A stretch of 64,000 nucleotides of DNA from Paenibacillus sp. Soil750. Its GTDB lineage: Bacteria > Bacillota > Bacilli > Paenibacillales > NBRC-103111. The notes beneath the pieces were generated by a model. That model worked only from the letters and a program-made list of their open reading frames with translations, had not been told where the DNA came from and made no database searches. Below, piece after piece: positions 52,022 through 60,621 of this stretch. The stretch is taken from contig NZ_LMSD01000042.1 in assembly GCF_001428045.1 (NCBI RefSeq), positions 149,891 to 213,890 on the forward strand, read 5' to 3'. The translations under genes and the position numbers were made by a program. Position 1 is the first letter of the stretch; every line of letters starts with the position of its first letter.

Positions 52022-52840
52022 CGATTTTCAAATGCTAATCAGATTTGAAATGAGAGGTGTTGGGCGGGCTGGTGTTGAGACGGTTGCAGAGACTGGGGTG
52101 GTGAGGACGAGGATGCTAGAGTCTAGAGTAGATAGTGGGGCTGATAACTGAAGATGAGGGGAGATTAAGTTGGCGATCGGGATTGTAGTGGTGCGGGGGC
52201 TGAGACTTGTGATCGGGCTTGTAGTGGTGCGGTGGCTGAGACTTGTGATCGGGCTTGTAGTGGTGCGGGGAGCTGAAGAAAAGGATAAAAAGTAGACCAA
52301 AGATGCGAAAGTGCAACCTTTTCACCTCATTCCGGCCAAAACTAGTAAATTGTTGCAAATAAGCATCCTTTTCGCAAGAAAACATGCTTTCTTTACGATA
52401 TAACCAAAAATAAGTGCCTTTCTGCACTTATCTCGCATTTCCACGGAAAAACTCCCACTAAAGATGCCTTTTTGCAATTTTGCTTGTGTTTTTTATGAAA
52501 GCTGGTGTAGGTACAGTTTCGTGATGTAGGTGAGAGGTGCGGGAGCCATGCTAGTTGCTGGTGCTCATGTGGGAGGCTCGGCGGTTGATACGCGGCGTGG
52601 AACTACGCTAGTTGCTGGTGCTCATGCGAGAGGCTCGGAGAGTAATTCGCGGCGCGGGAACCATGCTAGTAGAGCTCGCTCGAAGGCTAGACGGAGGATG
52701 CAGGATGTTGGTGCTCGTGCGGAAGATCTGCTAATAGTCCACACTACTGATACTCGTACTGGGGCTCAGTGGATGGTGCGCGGGCAGAACCTTTGCCAGT
52801 TCCTAATGCTCGTTCAAGGCACGCATTCCCCTTTCCCACG
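52022..52840. other. Gene-free repeat-rich stretch
   Basis: No credible gene. It contains three 36-bp tandem repeats (52175-52278, unit starting GATCGGGCTTGTAGTGGTGC), about 57-bp imperfect repeats (GCTAGTTGCTGGTGCTCATG at 52550 and 52607, partial at 52665), and two similar hairpin remnants (about 52434-52490 and 52819-52884). The first part is strongly G+T-biased on the plus strand. Short frames over the repeats merely mirror the repetition. Confidence 0.65.
52175..52278. repeat. 36-bp tandem repeat, about 2.9 copies
   Basis: Units 52175-52210, 52211-52246 and 52247-52278, nearly identical, starting GATCGGG-(A/C)-TTGTAGTGGTGCGG and ending CTGAGACTTGT. Confidence 0.8.
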
Positions 52841-52890
52841 AAAAAGCTCCCACCAAAGCTGCATTTTCGCAGTTTTGTGGGAGCCGCTTT
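52840..52890 (-). terminator. Terminator downstream of the acyltransferase gene
   Basis: GCTCCCAC/GTGGGAGC (52846-52853/52877-52884) with an inner GCTGC/GCAG stem; on the minus strand it is followed by TTTTTC. It lies about 140 bases after the acyltransferase stop. Confidence 0.65.
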
Positions 52891-53027
52891 TGTGAAAGCT
52901 GAGGCATCATATTTTCTTTATGCAGGTGCTGGTCAAAATGTCTGACCAGAATGGTGCTAGAATGGAACTCTTCCCGTATTAGCTGGTACAAATGCTAGTG
53001 CGAGCTACTGCACAGTGGTTTCCTACC

Positions 53028-54083
53028 TCATTTCAACAAAACTTTTCTTCCCACTCGATACAGCAAAGTTAAGATCCACGGTATGGCCACAATCAAGACA
53101 AACACAATGCCATTGTAGACATTAAATAGTAGAATTGATCCCGGCACCTGAACCTTATATTTCCATAAGGAGAGTAGGGCGGGGTGCATCAGGTAGACGC
53201 CGAAGGAGACCATCCCCAGTGAGACGAAAAAGCTCGCCACACGCTTCCATTTTAACAAGAGCTCCTTAGCCATCCAGATCATGCTCACACCAATGCCAAG
53301 GTTGTACAACAGCCACGCAATCTCATACCATGTATTTTCAAAAGAATATCCTCTAGAAGCTAATAAATACAGTCCCGTGTACACCAAACCACTCAAGATT
53401 GAGGATGGAATGACCCACCCTTTGTTACGATCCAGCCACGCGCGGAAATTGCTGTAATTCATCCCAATGGCGCCGCCAACTAGGAAGTAACCGAAATAGG
53501 TGATACATAGCTCAGGCTTATGGCTGATAGGTCCGACCCAGTGACTATAGATGTAGACACCAGCTTGAATCGCTAATCCCCAAAAGGCTAGTGTTTTACG
53601 AAACCATGCTGCATTCCTTACTGCCCAGACGAGCAGAGGAAACAGCAGGTAGAACTGCACAATAATGATCATAAAATATAAATGATAGCCGGAATCTGCC
53701 CATTTTAGCTGCTTGAGAAATACACTTAAATCTATTTTAAATGGATGCCCTGGCGTCCATAACCACGGATTATATATATAGTAGAAAAAGGACCAAACGA
53801 TATAGGGGACGAGCACTTGCCGTACGCGTTTCCAATAGAATATGCCTGCTTGCTTAGCGCTCCAATTATCCGCATAAATATAGAACAGCACGATACCGCT
53901 CAAAAAAATAAAGACAGGAACAGCAAAATAACTTATTTTGTTCAAAAATAAAATAAACAGCTGCGTGCTGCTGCCTTTCAACGCTGGATCTACTGTCCAG
54001 TCCGCCGTTACATGAATCAGAACTACAGCCAAGATGGAAATAGCTCTGACAATATCAAGCTCCGTAATCTTTGCTTTTGCCAT
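53028..54083 (-). CDS. Membrane acyltransferase (acyltransferase 3 family)
   Basis: A 351-residue protein with about ten membrane segments, typical of acyltransferase 3 (OafA/NodX/WecH type). The N-terminal signature is ELDIVRAISILAVVLIHVTADW with the conserved His, followed by SYFAVPVFIFLSGIVLFYIY and YFVG-like YFGYFLVGGAIGMNYS. Such enzymes acylate surface polysaccharides or exported molecules; acceptor unknown. ATG 54083 follows GAGG. A separate unit from the apbE operon. Confidence 0.92.
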   Translation of the reverse strand: MAKAKITELDIVRAISILAVVLIHVTADWTVDPALKGSSTQLFILFLNKISYFAVPVFIFLSGIVLFYIYADNWSAKQAGIFYWKRVRQVLVPYIVWSFFYYIYNPWLWTPGHPFKIDLSVFLKQLKWADSGYHLYFMIIIVQFYLLFPLLVWAVRNAAWFRKTLAFWGLAIQAGVYIYSHWVGPISHKPELCITYFGYFLVGGAIGMNYSNFRAWLDRNKGWVIPSSILSGLVYTGLYLLASRGYSFENTWYEIAWLLYNLGIGVSMIWMAKELLLKWKRVASFFVSLGMVSFGVYLMHPALLSLWKYKVQVPGSILLFNVYNGIVFVLIVAIPWILTLLYRVGRKVLLK

Positions 54084-54167
54084 GTCGGTTTTCTATCCTC
54101 ATTTCATAATAAATACCCTTTAACTATAGACATTTTCGACATGTTTCGCAACAAGGGAATACGCAAA

Positions 54168-54196
54168 AGAGTCCCAATCGCATGGATTGGAACTCT
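54168..54196 (-). terminator. Terminator of the apbE operon
   Basis: AGAGTCCCAATC/GATTGGAACTCT (54168-54179/54185-54196, one wobble pair), with T on the minus strand, four bases beyond the stop region of the reductase-like gene. Confidence 0.75.
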
Positions 54197-54199
54197 GTA

Positions 54200-54772
54200 T
54201 CATATTTGCTTCGATTGACCTACCTTAACTTGACGTTTACGTGACGACAATTGAAATCTAACCAGCGTTAAACTCACAAGAATGATCGCTGATGCGATAT
54301 ACATCATGGCTGCCCAGCCTTGCTTACTTTCTGTCCCTAGGAAGAATCCATGCAGCAGGGACAATACAAATATCGGATAAGACAACAGATGAAGGGCAAG
54401 CCATACCTTTCTTTTCAACTTATGTCGAATATCTGTTGTAAACAGTACAAGGAGTAAACCATACATGGCGATCGTCCCCAAGCCGTTCAGTACTGGATTA
54501 TTTTTAGCTGAAAAAGGGATTAACAGTTCCGCCCAGTCGAAAGGCATGAAAGTATCTATAATGAGAAAAGCCGTGTGCAGAAGGGCAAAGCAGGTTCCTG
54601 TTAAATTCGCATAGGTGTGCCAGCGGAGCAGTTGGCCTTTCTTATGCCCTTTGATCTGAGGATAGCTATAGGTAATACCGATCGCCATGCCAACGAACAA
54701 AGTTAAATAAGAAAGTATACCAAAGGTTCGAATAAGCATCCAGGTTGGCAGTTCAATCAAGAAATGAATCAT
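54200..54772 (-). CDS. Ferric reductase-like heme membrane protein
   Basis: A 190-residue protein with six membrane segments and the His pattern of ferric-reductase-like (FRD/MsrQ-type) b-heme domains: LRWHTYANLTGTCFALLHTAF (two His one helix turn set apart) and VWLALHLLSYPIFVLSLLHGF. It lacks the flavin and NADPH domain. The ATG overlaps the apbE stop (ATGA), so the two are translationally coupled. It probably passes electrons across the membrane with a flavinylated partner (inference). Confidence 0.82.
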   Translation of the reverse strand: MIHFLIELPTWMLIRTFGILSYLTLFVGMAIGITYSYPQIKGHKKGQLLRWHTYANLTGTCFALLHTAFLIIDTFMPFDWAELLIPFSAKNNPVLNGLGTIAMYGLLLVLFTTDIRHKLKRKVWLALHLLSYPIFVLSLLHGFFLGTESKQGWAAMMYIASAIILVSLTLVRFQLSSRKRQVKVGQSKQI

Positions 54773-55734
54773 AAGCTTCTTTCTCCTTTCAACCCTGTCC
54801 AGGAATGCTCCATGCTCCCGAGAAGCGGCTTCACTTGAAACACATCACCAACAGAGGTATATATGAGCGCTTCCATGTCTTGTGATCTACGTTGGAAGAG
54901 CGGAACTCCTTCCTCCATTCCGAGCATACACAACACTTTTGCCCAGACTTCACAGGCAATCAAATCTTGGCCGACAACTGTGCACTGCACAACAGATGAT
55001 AGGCTTGGCCGCATCGTGCGTGTATCTATCAAGTGGTGCATCTCCCCTGCGTTCGTTAGCCAACGTCTGCGTAAAATGCTGGAAGTAGCTACAGCACCTG
55101 TTCGTAGTTGAAGCGTAACTTCCTTGGACGGATCCGTTTCGAAGGGATTGGCAATCCCGATACACCAAGGCTCATTCACTGCAGCCCCTCCCCATACCGT
55201 TACATCTCCACCAGCATTAATGAAGCCTCTACGAACTCGCCAATCCGTCCTCAAACGATTCGCAACCTGCTGTGCAGTCCAGCTTTTCACAATTCCACCG
55301 AAATCCACTTTGTCCCCAGCTGATAAGCGAACCGATTTCATCCAAGGATCCACTTGCAGCACCCTACCTGAGAATGGGGGAGAATTCGGTTGCTCAAGCT
55401 CCATCATTCGTTCCTGTATACGATCAAATGATTGTCTATATCCAGCCTGTTCCATTGCATGTCCAACACAAATATCAAAAGCACCATTTGTTTGTTCCTT
55501 ATAATACCTCGCAAGTTCAAGAACTTCGAGCATGATGTCGGAAACAAAACTTAGCTGACCACTTCTCGCATTGAGATATGAGCATTCACTTGTCGGAATA
55601 AACCGGCTAAACCTTTGCTCAGCAAGATTAAAACCATCCAATACAGGGATTTCAAGCTCAGCGGTTGACTTTTCCGATTCCAATAAGACTTGTATGTGTG
55701 AATTCATCGCACGAAATGTAAAGTCTCGAAACAT
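54769..55734 (-). CDS. apbE: FAD:protein FMN transferase ApbE
   Basis: A 321-residue ApbE-family enzyme that attaches FMN from FAD covalently to Ser/Thr of extracytoplasmic redox proteins. Family motifs: FSRFIPTSECSYLN, TNGAFDICVGHAM (as in G-x-FD), VDFGGIVKSWTAQQVANRL and FINAGGDVTVWG. No signal peptide or lipobox is obvious, so it may act inside or be membrane-attached through partners. ATG 55734 has GGAGG. Between the small exported-looking protein and the heme protein; no FMN-binding domain target is in the window. Confidence 0.92.
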   Translation of the reverse strand: MFRDFTFRAMNSHIQVLLESEKSTAELEIPVLDGFNLAEQRFSRFIPTSECSYLNARSGQLSFVSDIMLEVLELARYYKEQTNGAFDICVGHAMEQAGYRQSFDRIQERMMELEQPNSPPFSGRVLQVDPWMKSVRLSAGDKVDFGGIVKSWTAQQVANRLRTDWRVRRGFINAGGDVTVWGGAAVNEPWCIGIANPFETDPSKEVTLQLRTGAVATSSILRRRWLTNAGEMHHLIDTRTMRPSLSSVVQCTVVGQDLIACEVWAKVLCMLGMEEGVPLFQRRSQDMEALIYTSVGDVFQVKPLLGSMEHSWTGLKGERSL

Positions 55735-55764
55735 GTAGCCATCTCCTCCAGCCCAGACTCGAAG

Positions 55765-56109
55765 CTAGGATGCGTGACTTCTTGTGTGGGTCTGCGTATT
55801 GTTTTGCGTTTGCGATTGTGGAAGTGATTGCGCGGAAGAGCTATCTGACTGATTAAGCTGGTCTCGACTACTACTTGCACTGCGCTTCATCCTATTACCT
55901 GAATTGCGATCGAAAGATTCTGAAGGTGGCACATCCAGCTTTTTCTGTGCAGCCACGGTTGTCGTATTCAGCATAGAATTCGATGCTTTTTGAACAGCTG
56001 CAAGAAATTCAGGGCTCTCTTTAACTTCCTGAAACAAATAGACAACAATCATCGCACTAACGAGTCCGATCTGCCATTTGGTCCATTTTGAGGATGCTTT
56101 CATACCCAT
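55765..56109 (-). CDS. Membrane-anchored Ser/Gln-rich small protein
   Basis: A 114-residue protein of unknown function. One N-terminal membrane segment (WQIGLVSAMIVVYLFQEV) anchors a polar region ending in a Ser/Gln/Asn/Thr-rich tail (SSSRDQLNQSDSSSAQSLPQ, then SQTQNNTQTHTRSHAS). It lies 30 bases upstream of apbE and is probably the first gene of the operon. The tail has no clear FMN-attachment motif, but it is the best candidate partner by position. Confidence 0.7.
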   Translation of the reverse strand: MGMKASSKWTKWQIGLVSAMIVVYLFQEVKESPEFLAAVQKASNSMLNTTTVAAQKKLDVPPSESFDRNSGNRMKRSASSSRDQLNQSDSSSAQSLPQSQTQNNTQTHTRSHAS

Positions 56110-56638
56110 CCCATCCCATCTCTATGAATAAGAATCTAAGCTCATTATACGCGGTTAAGTACCTAAAATCCTGAGTAAACCCTAAAAATTAGCTGAATAC
56201 TCCCTGAAGTTATGTTTGAAGAATGGGCGCTTTCCTCCCGAAGCCTAGGCACAAAGGGAAATATGTCCTCATATGATGGAGTAGTTTACTTTGCATAAAC
56301 AGCAATACCGCCATGACCAGATAAGAAAGTATTCGCTTTCGGTTTACGAAACAACTTTCTTGTTGGAGATAAAATCTACCAGATATAGGGATCTTTGGTC
56401 GGAAACCAAAGTCTCTCCTTTCCCGGGGCCCCCACAAAATAATGTAGAAACGCATTTCGAAGAAAGCCAATGATGACTAACCGTGTTAAGCGGAAAGTGT
56501 AGAAACCGACTGAACTCTCACTCGGTGCGTACTGACTTTGCTTCGAAGATTCTCGTCACTTTGTAGGGGAGAATAGCGGTCGATCATCCTTGAATGGCCT
56601 CGATAGGGATTTTCTCATGCTGGAAGGAGTGTTCACTA
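56110..56638. other. Gene-free stretch before the ATP-grasp array
   Basis: No credible gene. It contains CTTTGGT/ACCAAAG (56393-56410) without a T run, and must contain the promoter of the array. No sigma-A promoter stands out. A sporulation sigma-factor promoter would be expected for this family but is not identified. Confidence 0.45.
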
Positions 56639-58030
56639 TTGACCAGATCGAAAGTTGGCGTAACCATTCAAAGCACCAGCATCTTTTTGGATGATCGGAC
56701 CGTTGTTCTAAGTGAAGCCATTGCAAGAAAATGGAAAGTTCCGTCCAATCAAATGATTAACATGCGATTCGGCTCCTCTCAGCAGGAAGTTAAAGTGGTC
56801 ACAGCTGCTGTACCGAATAGCCTTCGTGTCGACCCTGCGCTTGCATCTAAGATAGGTCTTCATCAAGGGGCTCGGCTTACCATCAACTATAAGCCAACTT
56901 CGAATACAATGTCGATTGGACCCTTAATTGGTGTCATGATTAGCCGCGTTAACGCGAGTTCCACGAGCCGCCCTTTTGGTGCTATCACCACTTTTTGTAA
57001 AGAACTGACCGATGCGTGTGATCAGATGGGGGCTAGCGTGTGTTTCTTCCCACCCAAAGAAATGCGCGCCAACCCACAGTCACTTTCTGCTTATTCTTAT
57101 GCCAATGGTTCTTGGAGTAAAAGAACGTTCCCGATTCCGAATGTCATTTACAATCGTCTCACCTCACGCAAGTACGAGAATATGCCCAATGTTCAACAGT
57201 TCATGAAGGACGTTAAGTCCCGCTATGGCACGGAAATCTTTAATGAGAAATATCTCAACAAAACAGAGGTTTTCGAGGCTTTACGGAAAGATAGCTCGTT
57301 GCATAGCTACTTGCCTGAGTCTTATCTTTTCAAAAACTTTCAAATGCTGAAATCTATGGCTGCTCGCCATAGTGTTCTATTCCTCAAACCCATTACGGGA
57401 AGTCTTGGAAATGGCATTATTCGTATTCGCAGAGAAGGCCTTGGCGAAGCGTATACGGCTCATTCAACTAGCCTAGCAGGCGTCCGCCGACAAACGTTCC
57501 CTTCTCTGCTAGCCGTTTTTCAGTCCGTTTCCGGAAAGCTCAAGACACAGCGCTATCAAATACAGCAAGGACTTGATCTCATTTCATCCGAGGGGAATCC
57601 GATTGATTTCCGAGCACTTGTGCAGCGGGGAGAAAAAGGAGAATGGGAAATCACTTCGATTGTAGGTCGGATTGCAGGTGCTCAGCACTTTGTTTCTAAC
57701 CTGGCACGAGGTGGATCCTTATCCACTGTACCGGCTGCGCTCGCCAAAGCCTCTTTCTCCACGACTGCAGCACGCGCTTCGATTATTCGTCGTTTACGCA
57801 AGGCCTCTTTGGACATTGCCAAAGGGATCGAAACCCAAATCCCCAGTCATTTCGGTGAATTAGGAATTGATCTTGCTGTTGATCGATCAGGTAGAGTATG
57901 GCTACTCGAAGTGAACTCCAAGCCCTCTAAGGATGATAATACAGCGCTCAACACCGACAACACGAAAAATAAAATCAGACCATCTGTAAGAACTTTAGTT
58001 AAATACGCTCGTTTTCTAGCGAAGCATTGA
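56639..58030 (+). CDS. YheC/YheD ATP-grasp protein, long form (array gene 1)
   Basis: A 463-residue member of the YheC/YheD family, with an N-terminal beta domain of about 100 residues (VGVTIQSTSIFLDDRTVVLS to SIGPLIGVMISRV) and a central and C-terminal ATP-grasp. Motifs: IYNRLTSRKYE, VLFLKPITGSLGNGIIRIRR, IDFRALVQRGEKGEWEIT, NLARGGSLST, and ELGIDLAVDRSGRVWLLEVNSKPS. The long form matches YheD in length. TTG 56639 has GAAGGAG nine bases upstream. Eight bases before array gene 2. Associated with the spore coat in Bacillus; reaction unknown. Confidence 0.88.
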   Translation: MTRSKVGVTIQSTSIFLDDRTVVLSEAIARKWKVPSNQMINMRFGSSQQEVKVVTAAVPNSLRVDPALASKIGLHQGARLTINYKPTSNTMSIGPLIGVMISRVNASSTSRPFGAITTFCKELTDACDQMGASVCFFPPKEMRANPQSLSAYSYANGSWSKRTFPIPNVIYNRLTSRKYENMPNVQQFMKDVKSRYGTEIFNEKYLNKTEVFEALRKDSSLHSYLPESYLFKNFQMLKSMAARHSVLFLKPITGSLGNGIIRIRREGLGEAYTAHSTSLAGVRRQTFPSLLAVFQSVSGKLKTQRYQIQQGLDLISSEGNPIDFRALVQRGEKGEWEITSIVGRIAGAQHFVSNLARGGSLSTVPAALAKASFSTTAARASIIRRLRKASLDIAKGIETQIPSHFGELGIDLAVDRSGRVWLLEVNSKPSKDDNTALNTDNTKNKIRPSVRTLVKYARFLAKH

Positions 58031-58038
58031 GGTGAACT

Positions 58039-59151
58039 ATGCGATTGCGAACACAACGACCTTTATTAGGCATCATGGTTACCGAACTAAACCGAGAACT
58101 GCCCTTTGCAAGCTCGAGTTTTTATCAGAATCTGTCGGCACATGGTGCTAGCAAAGGGATCGATGTGTTTGTTTTCTCGCCAAATCGCATCGATTGGATG
58201 CAAGGGATGGTAAGAGGTTATATGTACGATCGGATACAGTCAGCATGGATGACTAAGCTGTTCCCCCTTCCCTCTCTCATCTATGATCGCTGCTTCTTCA
58301 GTAATAAACATAGTTATCTCACTTATCAATATCATGTACGCAAGCTGCGTGAGATCCCTACGATTCGATTCCTTGGCTACGGTCTTGGCGGAAAGTGGGA
58401 AGTGGGGCTGATTCTGCAGAAAGCTCCTGCCTTACTGCCCTACTTGCCAGAGACCAGTAGACTCCGAAGCGGACATCAACTTGAAAGTTGGTTACAGAAC
58501 CATTCAGATGCATTCTTAAAACCTCAAGGTGGGAGTCAAGGCAAGGGCGCGATTCACATTCACAAAGAGGGTTCCCGGTTTGGTCTGCAAGGACGAGATG
58601 GACGTAATCATCCCGTCTCAGAAGAGTTTCAAGAATGGTCAGCTTGCTGGCAATGGCTGAGGCATCAAATAGGCTCACGTCCTTATCTCCTGCAACAATA
58701 TTTACAACTCCACTCCATGAACGGAATGTCCTATGACGTACGATCGCTAGTTCAGAAAAATGGTCGGGGAAATTGGGAACATACGGGCATGGCCGTTCGC
58801 GTTGGAAAGCCTGGAAGCATCACTTCCAATCTGCATGGCGGGGGTACTGCCGAAGATGTGAGTGCGTATCTAACTCGCGAATTCGGGGTGATGAAGTCCG
58901 AACAACTAATAGACACCATAACCACGCTTTCTAATCATATCCCGTCTGTACTCGAGTCCAATCATGGTCGATTAGCCGAGTTAGGCATTGATTTCGGTAT
59001 TGATACCAGCGGACGCGTGTGGATTCTTGAAGTGAATTCAAAGCCGGGTCGAACGATTTTCGCCCGATTGCATAATGAGCGAGCTCGTTCGAAATCAATT
59101 GCAAATCCAATCCACTATGCTGGATTTTTGTTGAACAAACAGCTGAGCTGA
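58039..59151 (+). CDS. YheC/YheD ATP-grasp protein, short form (array gene 2)
   Basis: A 370-residue YheC-like protein without the long N-terminal beta domain. It begins with LLGIMVTELNRELPF; motifs are SLIYDRCFFSNKHSYL, AFLKPQGGSQGKGAIHIHKE, YDVRSLVQKNGRGNWEHT, SNLHGGGTAEDV and ELGIDFGIDTSGRVWILEVN with SKPGR. ATG 58039 follows TGAGGTG. It is followed by a 105-base gap, so the array may comprise two transcription or translation units. Confidence 0.88.
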   Translation: MRLRTQRPLLGIMVTELNRELPFASSSFYQNLSAHGASKGIDVFVFSPNRIDWMQGMVRGYMYDRIQSAWMTKLFPLPSLIYDRCFFSNKHSYLTYQYHVRKLREIPTIRFLGYGLGGKWEVGLILQKAPALLPYLPETSRLRSGHQLESWLQNHSDAFLKPQGGSQGKGAIHIHKEGSRFGLQGRDGRNHPVSEEFQEWSACWQWLRHQIGSRPYLLQQYLQLHSMNGMSYDVRSLVQKNGRGNWEHTGMAVRVGKPGSITSNLHGGGTAEDVSAYLTREFGVMKSEQLIDTITTLSNHIPSVLESNHGRLAELGIDFGIDTSGRVWILEVNSKPGRTIFARLHNERARSKSIANPIHYAGFLLNKQLS

Positions 59152-59256
59152 AGTTAGCTAAGCTTTGTTTGAACGTGCTCATGGGGGCAGAACGTCATAT
59201 CTGCTTGGTTTGACACGGAAAGCCCCGTAGGGCAACAAGTTTAGGAGGGTAACCTA

Positions 59257-60621
59257 ATGAGTTTGACATCGTGTATGCTCCACGCCGTACAACGAACAGA
59301 TAGATCGGTCTACTTAACGAGTGATCTCGCCAAAGCTTTACGGTTAACCGGAACTAAATCCATTACTGTAAAGGTTGGGAGTAAAGGGACTTCGTTACCG
59401 GTCCGTTTGATCAAAAAAAGTGGTCAGCATATGTACATCCCGCTTTCCCTAATGGCCTCCTTGCGTATTCCTCGCACTGGGAATGTGTTAGTCGTTAATA
59501 CCAACAATAAAGAGCTTCGCATCGGTCCACTTATTGGCGTTTTAACCAATGTGGAAAACGGTACATCGCCATTCGGTTCCAAAACAGGCTTCATACGTCA
59601 AGTCATCAACACGGGCTCACAACGTTCTTTCAGCTTCGCTTTCAGCCCTAAGAATGTGAATTGGATTCAAGAGACCGTATCGGGCATTATTCCCAAAGAA
59701 GGCGGCGGTTGGATGCGAAAAACCTTCCCGCTTCCGGATGTCATTTACAATCGGCTCTCTAGCCGTAAAGCTGAGAAATCAGCGGGGATGGAGGGATTTA
59801 AAAATCGCTTCGTACAAAGAGGGATTCCGATCTTTAACTGGAGCTTCTTTGATAAATGGGATGTTTACAAAATGTTAGATGGTGACGATGCCTTTCGCTT
59901 CGTACCCGAATCCCGAATAAATCCCACTGCCGAACAAATCAAAGAAATGCTGGATAAACATAAATTTATTTACTTAAAACCAACAGCTGGCAGCCTTGGC
60001 ATCGGCATTTATCGTGTTACCTATAATCCGAAGCGTGGTTATTTCGTCCGCTTCCGGAAAGGGAATAAAAACGTCCTGATTCGTTATGCCAAATTCGAAG
60101 GTTTAATGCAAATGCTGGGAACAGGACGCGGCCGTTTAGCCAGCTATGTCGCCCAACAAGGTATTCGACTCATCGAAATTGATAACTGTCCGATTGACTT
60201 CCGCTTCCACTTAACGAAAAACGGCAGTAACCAATGGGTTGTTGCAGCGATCGGGGCTAAGAAATCAGGAAAAGGCAGTGTCACAACGCATATCCGAAAC
60301 GGTGGGCAGCTCATGACACCTGAGCAGGTTCTTCGTCTAGTTTATGGGGCACGCGGGGAACAAATTCTTGATAATGCCAAGGAAACAGCGATTAAACTCG
60401 CTCAAGGCATTGAAAATAATTACAATCATTTGCTCGGAGAGTTAGGCTTCGATATCGGAATTGATCAAAACGAAAAAGTGTGGATGTTTGAAGCTAATGC
60501 AAAACCTGGTCGATCTATTTTCAAGCATCCTTCGCTAAAAGAAGGAGATACGGCCACCCTTCAAAGTGTGTATGAGCATTGTCTTTATTTGAGCCGTTTC
60601 CGCTCAAGGAGGGAAAACTAA
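59257..60621 (+). CDS. YheC/YheD ATP-grasp protein, long form (array gene 3)
   Basis: A 454-residue long-form paralogue, close to B. subtilis YheD in size. The N-terminal domain reads VYLTSDLAKALRLTGTKSIT to RIGPLIGVLTNVENG. ATP-grasp motifs: PDVIYNRLSSRKAEKS, IYLKPTAGSLGIGIYRV, IDFRFHLTKNGSNQWVVAA, THIRNGGQLMTPEQVL and ELGFDIGIDQNEKVWMFEAN with AKPGR (Ala-Asn instead of Val-Asn in the metal-binding end). ATG 59257 has AGGAGG. Its stop overlaps the start of gene 4 by one base. Confidence 0.9.
   Translation: MSLTSCMLHAVQRTDRSVYLTSDLAKALRLTGTKSITVKVGSKGTSLPVRLIKKSGQHMYIPLSLMASLRIPRTGNVLVVNTNNKELRIGPLIGVLTNVENGTSPFGSKTGFIRQVINTGSQRSFSFAFSPKNVNWIQETVSGIIPKEGGGWMRKTFPLPDVIYNRLSSRKAEKSAGMEGFKNRFVQRGIPIFNWSFFDKWDVYKMLDGDDAFRFVPESRINPTAEQIKEMLDKHKFIYLKPTAGSLGIGIYRVTYNPKRGYFVRFRKGNKNVLIRYAKFEGLMQMLGTGRGRLASYVAQQGIRLIEIDNCPIDFRFHLTKNGSNQWVVAAIGAKKSGKGSVTTHIRNGGQLMTPEQVLRLVYGARGEQILDNAKETAIKLAQGIENNYNHLLGELGFDIGIDQNEKVWMFEANAKPGRSIFKHPSLKEGDTATLQSVYEHCLYLSRFRSRREN

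Noticed and set aside
52175..52278. 36-bp repeats considered as CRISPR repeats
   Set aside because: The units are directly adjacent with no spacers.
52028..52427. Two overlapping minus-strand frames of 90 and 103 codons
   Set aside because: They mirror the 36-bp tandem repeat (12-residue periodicity) and have no ribosome binding site or recognisable domain.
56210..56470. 86-codon minus-strand frame upstream of the ATP-grasp array
   Set aside because: No good ribosome binding site and no family resemblance; treated as chance.
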